A stretch of DNA of 10,132 bases from NCBI GenBank assembly GCA_903954205.1, contig CAJBMR010000429.1, positions 1-10,132 of the forward strand, in the 5' to 3' direction. The notes beneath the pieces are model-generated. The model saw only the letters and a list, made by a program, of their open reading frames with translations. It was not told the DNA's origin and searched no databases. Shown here piece by piece: positions 6,740 to 10,132 of this stretch (its first letter is position 1; the number at the start of each line of letters is the position of its first letter). Both the position numbers and the translations under genes were made by a program. Source of the stretch: an uncultured bacterium (GTDB lineage: Bacteria; Actinomycetota; Actinomycetes; S36-B12).

Positions 6740-7198
6740 ATGCGCGGCATCGCGGTCTACACGGGCCTGCGGGTGGCCCTCCTCGCGGCGGTGTGGCTGC
6801 TCATCCAGGTGGTCACCCCCATGCGGGGGCTCCTCGCGGTCGCCGTGGCGCTCGTCATCTCCGGAGCGATCAGTTTCATCGTCCTGGATCGCACGCGCGA
6901 CAAGGCGAGCGCGGGACTTTCGGGCGTCTTCCGTCGCATCGACGAGCGCATCGAGCGCAGCAAGGTTGCCGAGGATGTCGATGATGAGCCGCCCGTGCGT
7001 GAAGTGCCGGCGTCAGGACAGAGCGAGTCCCGCCCCCAGCAGGAGGCCGTAGGCGAGGACGAGCAGTCCGGTGGCTTGCAGCACGGGCACGAGGTCGCGA
7101 CCGGAAGCGCCGCTGATGACGGCGAGGACGGGACGCAAGGCCAGGGCAGCGGAAACGATGCCGAGCCAGGCGAAGGGAAGCCCGAGCCCACCCGGTAG
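6740..7198 (+). CDS. DUF4229 domain membrane protein, C-terminus overlapping menA antisense
   Basis: A 152-residue protein of unknown function. Residues 1-75 match the DUF4229 pattern: two hydrophobic helices (about 9-24 and 30-49) split by a short turn with Pro27, the VLDRTRDKAS segment at 48-57, then a charged helix with alternating Arg and acidic residues (64-80). Members often lie beside menA in actinobacteria. From residue 92 to the stop (61 residues) the gene is read opposite the 3' end of menA. That tail is Gly/Glu/Asp/Gln-rich, lacks hydrophobic content and looks like translated antisense DNA. The family is usually about 90-120 residues, so the tail appears to be an added extension or the effect of a lost stop. 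An out-of-frame TGA lies at 7000-7002, just before the menA end. Confidence 0.75.
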   Translation: MRGIAVYTGLRVALLAAVWLLIQVVTPMRGLLAVAVALVISGAISFIVLDRTRDKASAGLSGVFRRIDERIERSKVAEDVDDEPPVREVPASGQSESRPQQEAVGEDEQSGGLQHGHEVATGSAADDGEDGTQGQGSGNDAEPGEGKPEPTR

Positions 7199-7897
7199 TG
7201 CGATCGCTGGGATGACGGCGTAGGCCGAGACGATGAGTACGACGTAGGCCACGCGTGTGGCGCGGTCTCCCATCCGCACGGCGAGCGTGCGCTTGCCGAC
7301 CGCGGCATCGGTGGGGATATCGCGCAGGTTGTTGGCCACGAGCACAGCGCAGGTGAGCGCTCCTACACCGATCGAAGCGACCCAGGCGGCCGCGGGGATC
7401 GTGAGTGCCTGGACGTACGCCGTGCCGACGACGGGCACGACACCGAAGAACGCGAAGACGAAGACCTCACCGAGCCCGAAGTAGCCGTAGGGCTTGGGGC
7501 CGCCGGTGTAGAGCCACGCGGCGAGCAGCGCCACGGCTCCGACGCCGAGCAGCCACCACTGCCCGGTGAGTGCCACCAGGATGAGGCCGGCCGCAGCGGA
7601 GACGAGCAGGCTTGCCAGAGCAGCGCGGCGTACCTGCGCCGGTGCGGCGAGTCCCTGTCCCACGAGTCGCACCGGTCCGACACGCTCCTGGTCAGTCCCT
7701 CGGATGCCGTCGCTGTAGTCGTTGGCGTAGTTCGCGCCGATCTGCGCGGCGAGCATGACGATCAGCGCGAGGCCGGCTCGCACGGGCTGGACCGCGCCGA
7801 TGGTGGCGGCCGCGCCGGTGCCCACGGCGATGGGAGCGATGGCGGCGCCGAGCGTGCGCGGACGCGCGCCTTCGAGCCACTCGCGTGCGGTGGCCAT
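7013..7897 (-). CDS. menA: 1,4-dihydroxy-2-naphthoate polyprenyltransferase MenA
   Basis: A 294-residue UbiA-family integral membrane prenyltransferase. It joins 1,4-dihydroxy-2-naphthoate to a polyprenyl diphosphate, giving demethylmenaquinone. The N-terminal ARPRTLGAAIAP segment (11-22) is typical of MenA. The first Asp-rich motif is NYANDYSDGIRGTD (56-69; Asp60, Asp63), and the second is NNLRDIPTD (189-197; Asp193, Asp197), followed by GKRTLAVRMG. Together they bind the diphosphate through Mg2+. About eight or nine hydrophobic segments follow the UbiA fold. The ATG at 7897 has a good Shine-Dalgarno (GGGAGG, 7907-7902 on the - strand, four-base spacing). It starts 12 bases after the menE stop, so the two genes are co-transcribed as menE-menA. 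Its last 186 bases overlap the convergent DUF4229 gene. Confidence 0.95.
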   Translation of the reverse strand: MATAREWLEGARPRTLGAAIAPIAVGTGAAATIGAVQPVRAGLALIVMLAAQIGANYANDYSDGIRGTDQERVGPVRLVGQGLAAPAQVRRAALASLLVSAAAGLILVALTGQWWLLGVGAVALLAAWLYTGGPKPYGYFGLGEVFVFAFFGVVPVVGTAYVQALTIPAAAWVASIGVGALTCAVLVANNLRDIPTDAAVGKRTLAVRMGDRATRVAYVVLIVSAYAVIPAIALPGGLGLPFAWLGIVSAALALRPVLAVISGASGRDLVPVLQATGLLVLAYGLLLGAGLALS

Positions 7898-7901
7898 GCG
7901 A

Positions 7902-7907
7902 CCTCCC
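7902..7907 (-). promoter_or_regulatory. Shine-Dalgarno site of menA
   Basis: GGGAGG on the - strand, four bases before the menA ATG and inside the 12-base menE-menA gap. The same ten bases ATCGGGAGGT precede the PLDc_N gene. It fixes the menA start. Confidence 0.7.
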
Positions 7908-7909
7908 GA

Positions 7910-9097
7910 TCAGTCGGTCTGCGCGAGTGCGCGGAGGCCGAGGCGGTCGATCTTGCCACTGGGCAGCATTGGCAGGCTCGCGACAGGCACGACCTCGGGT
8001 CGCGCCGCACCACCGAGTCGCTCGGCGACGAGTGGTGCGATGGCGGTGAGGCCTGCGGGGTCTTCCATGACGACGAAGGCGACGAGGCGATGGCCCTGGC
8101 GTGGATCCGGGATCGCGACGACGGCGGCCTCGCGGACACCCAGCTCGCTGAGGACGATGGCCTCGACCGCGCCGAGTGCGACGTTGACCCCGTGGACGGC
8201 GACGACGTCGTCGATGCGCCCCGCAATGCGCAGGCGACCGTCTACCCAGGCACCGTGATCGGCGGTGCGGAATCGACGCTCGCTGCCCGTGCCGCTGAAC
8301 TCCGGGGACTCCCCGTGGTCTCCCCGGTATCCCGCGGCGACCTGCGGCCCGACGACGTCGATGCGCTGGGTGTCTCCATCAAGCTCGATGCGGACCCCGG
8401 GGAGGGGGACGCCGTCGTAGACACAGCCCCCCGTGGTCTCGGTCATGCCGTACGTCGTCACGAGCCGGATGCCCGCCTGGCGCGCACGCTCGGCGAGGTC
8501 GTCGGGTGTGGCCGCAGCGCCGACGAGCACGGTGGTCGCACCTGTCAGCCATGCGGTGGCCTCGGGCGAGGCGAGGATGTCCGCCAGCTGCGTGGGCACG
8601 ATGGAGATCGCGAAGGGCTCCTCGATGCGCAGGGCGAGCAGATCGTCGACACGGAAGGCAGCGGCGCCCCCGACCGACGACAGTGCGTGCAGGGAGGTCC
8701 CGGCCAGGTGAGCGCGGACGATGGCGCCGAATCCGCCGATCGAGGTCACCGGCAGGGCGAGGACCCACGAGCACGCACGCAGTCCGGGGATGTGTGCCCA
8801 GGAGGCCTCCACTGCGGCACGCAGATTGGCGCGAGTCACGAGGACCCCGCGGGGCGCGCCGGTCGATCCGCTGGTCGCGGCGACCAAGGCGGTGTCGTCG
8901 TCCTCGACTGGCTCATCGGGGCGGACGCACGCTCGCACCATCCGCGCGTAGTCCTCGCTCACATGCCGTGACGGCACCGGGATCAGCGTGAAGGGGGCAC
9001 CGTCGCCCTCCATGCGTGCCGCGAGGGCCGCGCGTGCCGCCTCGATCCCGGCGGGGCCGGGGGGCACGTCGACCGCACGCAGTGGGAGTGCCGCCAT
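7910..9097 (-). CDS. menE: o-Succinylbenzoate-CoA ligase MenE (acyl-adenylate forming)
   Basis: A 395-residue ANL-superfamily adenylating enzyme that activates o-succinylbenzoate to its CoA thioester, the step before MenB. Core motifs are in order: P-loop TSGSTGAPRGV (75-85, with Arg83 where Lys is more usual), TYGMTETTGG (215-224), RTADHG (277-282), GRIDDVV (293-299) and the C-terminal LPSGKIDR with catalytic Lys382. It is shorter at the N-terminus than Bacillus MenE, which is common for actinobacterial MenE. Specificity is taken from the menA and menB neighbours. I chose the ATG at 9097; an in-frame GTG at 9154 would add 19 residues running through the menB control region. No Shine-Dalgarno precedes 9097, but a -10-like TACTCT lies seven bases upstream, fitting a leaderless mRNA. 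The gene is divergent from menB and upstream of menA in one operon. Confidence 0.92.
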   Translation of the reverse strand: MAALPLRAVDVPPGPAGIEAARAALAARMEGDGAPFTLIPVPSRHVSEDYARMVRACVRPDEPVEDDDTALVAATSGSTGAPRGVLVTRANLRAAVEASWAHIPGLRACSWVLALPVTSIGGFGAIVRAHLAGTSLHALSSVGGAAAFRVDDLLALRIEEPFAISIVPTQLADILASPEATAWLTGATTVLVGAAATPDDLAERARQAGIRLVTTYGMTETTGGCVYDGVPLPGVRIELDGDTQRIDVVGPQVAAGYRGDHGESPEFSGTGSERRFRTADHGAWVDGRLRIAGRIDDVVAVHGVNVALGAVEAIVLSELGVREAAVVAIPDPRQGHRLVAFVVMEDPAGLTAIAPLVAERLGGAARPEVVPVASLPMLPSGKIDRLGLRALAQTD

Positions 9098-9104
9098 GCG
9101 GACG

Positions 9105-9110
9105 AGAGTA
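9105..9110 (-). promoter_or_regulatory. Candidate -10 for leaderless menE-menA mRNA
   Basis: On the - strand this reads TACTCT (TANNNT), with seven bases between it and the menE ATG at 9097, so transcription would begin at about the start codon. No clear -35 is visible at the expected distance. It supports 9097 over the upstream GTG as start. Confidence 0.35.
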
Positions 9111-9118
9111 GGCCTGAC

Positions 9119-9124
9119 TAGGTT
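9119..9124 (+). promoter_or_regulatory. Candidate -10 for menB
   Basis: TAGGTT (TANNNT) lies 45 bases before the menB GTG and only eight bases from the divergent menE -10. Initiation near 9131 would give a leader of about 40 bases holding the inverted repeat and the Shine-Dalgarno. No good -35 is seen. Confidence 0.25.
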
Positions 9125-9132
9125 TGGTGCTA

Positions 9133-9149
9133 CCGGTGATCCCCACCGG
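9133..9149 (+). repeat. Inverted repeat in the menB leader
   Basis: CCGGTG (9133-9138) and CACCGG (9144-9149) form a perfect 6-bp inverted repeat around a 5-base spacer ATCCC. A further CACCGG at 9165-9170 runs into the GTG start codon and could pair with the first arm instead. It could be a regulator binding site or an mRNA hairpin; both are inference. Confidence 0.5.
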
Positions 9150-9156
9150 CCCACAC

Positions 9157-9163
9157 GAAGGAG
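9157..9163 (+). promoter_or_regulatory. Strong Shine-Dalgarno of menB
   Basis: GAAGGAG lies six bases before the GTG at 9170. It is the best ribosome site in the window and decides this non-ATG start. Confidence 0.8.
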
Positions 9164-9169
9164 TCACCG

Positions 9170-10114
9170 GTGGCGCAGGAGTTCGATTCCCGCAACCGAT
9201 ATCCCCTGCCGCCCGTCGTAGCCGAGGGATCCCCCGCCTTCACTGACCCGGGCTACTCGAGCATCGTCCCCGCGTGCGAGTGGGTGAGCGTCGGGGACTA
9301 CGGCGATATCCGTTACGAGCACTCGACGGGCGATGCCGCCGGCATCGCCAAGATCACCATCGATCGCCCGCACAAGCGCAATGCCTTCCGGCCCCAGACG
9401 CTCTTCGAGATCTCCGACGCCCTCAATGAGGCGCGCGATGACGACAGCATCGGCGTCATCATCCTCACCGGCCAGGGTGACTGGGCCTTCTGCAGCGGCG
9501 GCGACCAGATGATCCGCGGCGACGACGGCTACAGCGGGGACGATGACGTCGCCAAGAAGGGCATCGGGCGGCTCAATGTCCTCGACCTTCAGATCCAGAT
9601 CCGTCGCACGCCCAAGCCGGTAGTCGCCATGATCGCGGGCTACGCCGTCGGCGGCGGCCACGTGCTTCACGTCGTCTGCGACCTGTCGATCGCCGCGTCC
9701 AATGCGCGCTTCGGCCAGACGGGGCCCAAGGTCGGCTCCTTCGACGGTGGCTACGGCTCGGGCCTGCTGGCGCGCACGATCGGGATGAAGCGCTCGCGCG
9801 AGGTCTGGATGCTCTGCCGGCAGTACGGCGCGGAGCAGGCCTACGACTGGGGGCTGGTCAACTCCGTCGTCCCGCTCGCCGATCTCGAGCGCGAGACCGT
9901 GGACTGGGCTCAGCAGATGCTCGCCCTCTCCCCGCTTGCGCTGCGCATGCTCAAGGCCTCGCACAACGCCGCCGACGACGGTCTCGCCGGAGTGCAGCAG
10001 CTCGCGGGTGACGCGACGCTGCTCTTCTATATGACGGAAGAGGCGCAGGAAGGCCGCGATGCCTACGCCCAGCGCCGCTCACCCGACTTCGCTAAGTTCC
10101 CGCGCCGCCCCTGA
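9170..10114 (+). CDS. menB: 1,4-dihydroxy-2-naphthoyl-CoA synthase MenB
   Basis: A 314-residue crotonase-superfamily enzyme that cyclises o-succinylbenzoyl-CoA to DHNA-CoA. The crotonase core has ITIDRPHKRNAF (62-73), the oxyanion-hole segments around FCSGGDQ (107-113) and AGYAVGGGH (156-164), and VGSFDGGYG (188-196). The MenB-specific C-terminus LLFYMTEEAQEGRDA (284-298) carries Tyr287. Total length and the positions Ser190 and Tyr287 coincide with those I recall for M. tuberculosis MenB. The local motif FGQTGPKVGSFDGG (181-194), however, is like that of E. coli, with Gly185 where the mycobacterial enzyme has Asp. That suggests the bicarbonate-dependent type. The N-terminal 45 residues form an extension relative to E. 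coli MenB. The GTG at 9170 is fixed by GAAGGAG. The gene is divergent from menE-menA; 18 non-coding bases follow it to the window end. Confidence 0.96.
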   Translation: MAQEFDSRNRYPLPPVVAEGSPAFTDPGYSSIVPACEWVSVGDYGDIRYEHSTGDAAGIAKITIDRPHKRNAFRPQTLFEISDALNEARDDDSIGVIILTGQGDWAFCSGGDQMIRGDDGYSGDDDVAKKGIGRLNVLDLQIQIRRTPKPVVAMIAGYAVGGGHVLHVVCDLSIAASNARFGQTGPKVGSFDGGYGSGLLARTIGMKRSREVWMLCRQYGAEQAYDWGLVNSVVPLADLERETVDWAQQMLALSPLALRMLKASHNAADDGLAGVQQLAGDATLLFYMTEEAQEGRDAYAQRRSPDFAKFPRRP

Positions 10115-10132
10115 TCGACGTGGACGTCACAC

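Noticed and set aside
8090..8971. 293-codon open frame on the + strand opposite menE
   Set aside because: Antisense shadow of MenE, which has all its adenylation motifs; the + product is low-complexity and acidic.
9098..9154. Longer MenE starting at the GTG at 9154
   Set aside because: It would span the menB promoter region and inverted repeat, and adds residues without adenylase character; a -10-like hexamer just upstream favours 9097.
9178..9200. GTTCGATTCC resembling a tRNA T-loop or an attachment site
   Set aside because: The flanking bases do not form a T stem, there is no acceptor or anticodon arm, and the bases encode the start of MenB in frame.
1..10132. CRISPR arrays, insertion sequences, phage or defence genes
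   Set aside because: I saw no repeated spacers, terminal inverted repeats, transposase or nuclease motifs; the gene content is housekeeping respiratory biogenesis.

Overview
The window is high-G+C DNA with dense, short-spaced genes, GTG starts (ccdA, menB) and candidate TANNNT -10 elements a few bases before start codons. Together with the gene content (a SUMT-like/HemD fusion, System II cytochrome c maturation, a DUF4229 protein and menaquinone genes) this points to an actinomycete-type bacterium (Actinomycetota). I would not name a genus. The cluster resembles the haem / cytochrome c / menaquinone neighbourhood known from Mycobacterium and relatives (hemD ... phosphatase, thioredoxin-like, ccdA, resB, ccsA, ... 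menA, menE, menB), so most of it is conserved respiratory-chain biogenesis rather than accessory DNA.

Layout. Bases 1-6298 are all on the + strand: the 3' part of hemD (5' end outside the window), a histidine phosphatase, a thioredoxin-like lipoprotein (ResA/TlpA type), CcdA, ResB and CcsB/ResC. The last four form a complete System II (Ccs) haem-attachment set: CcdA passes reducing power across the membrane, the lipoprotein reduces the apocytochrome thiols, and ResB-CcsB carries and attaches haem. HemD supplies uroporphyrinogen III upstream in the haem pathway. Bases 6321-6635 (- strand) encode a small two-helix PLDc_N-type membrane protein, divergent from a DUF4229 membrane protein at 6740-7198. 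The DUF4229 frame runs 186 bases into the convergent menA. On the - strand menE and menA form a tight operon (12-base gap). The divergent gene menB (+) shares a 72-base control region with menE. MenE, MenB and MenA act in the menaquinone pathway: OSB activation, ring closure to DHNA-CoA, and prenylation of DHNA.

Non-coding space is small: a 203-base structured leader before resB, a 104-base divergent promoter region at 6636-6739, the 72-base menE/menB region, and short gaps. I see no tRNA, rRNA, CRISPR array, insertion sequence or phage gene.

I do not find a convincing new system. The points most worth a second look are the antisense overlap of the DUF4229 gene with menA, the apparently inactive methyltransferase half of HemD, the bicarbonate-type (E. 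coli-like) active site of MenB, the hairpin around the menB start, a stop-codon-in-loop hairpin after the phosphatase gene, and the long leader before resB.
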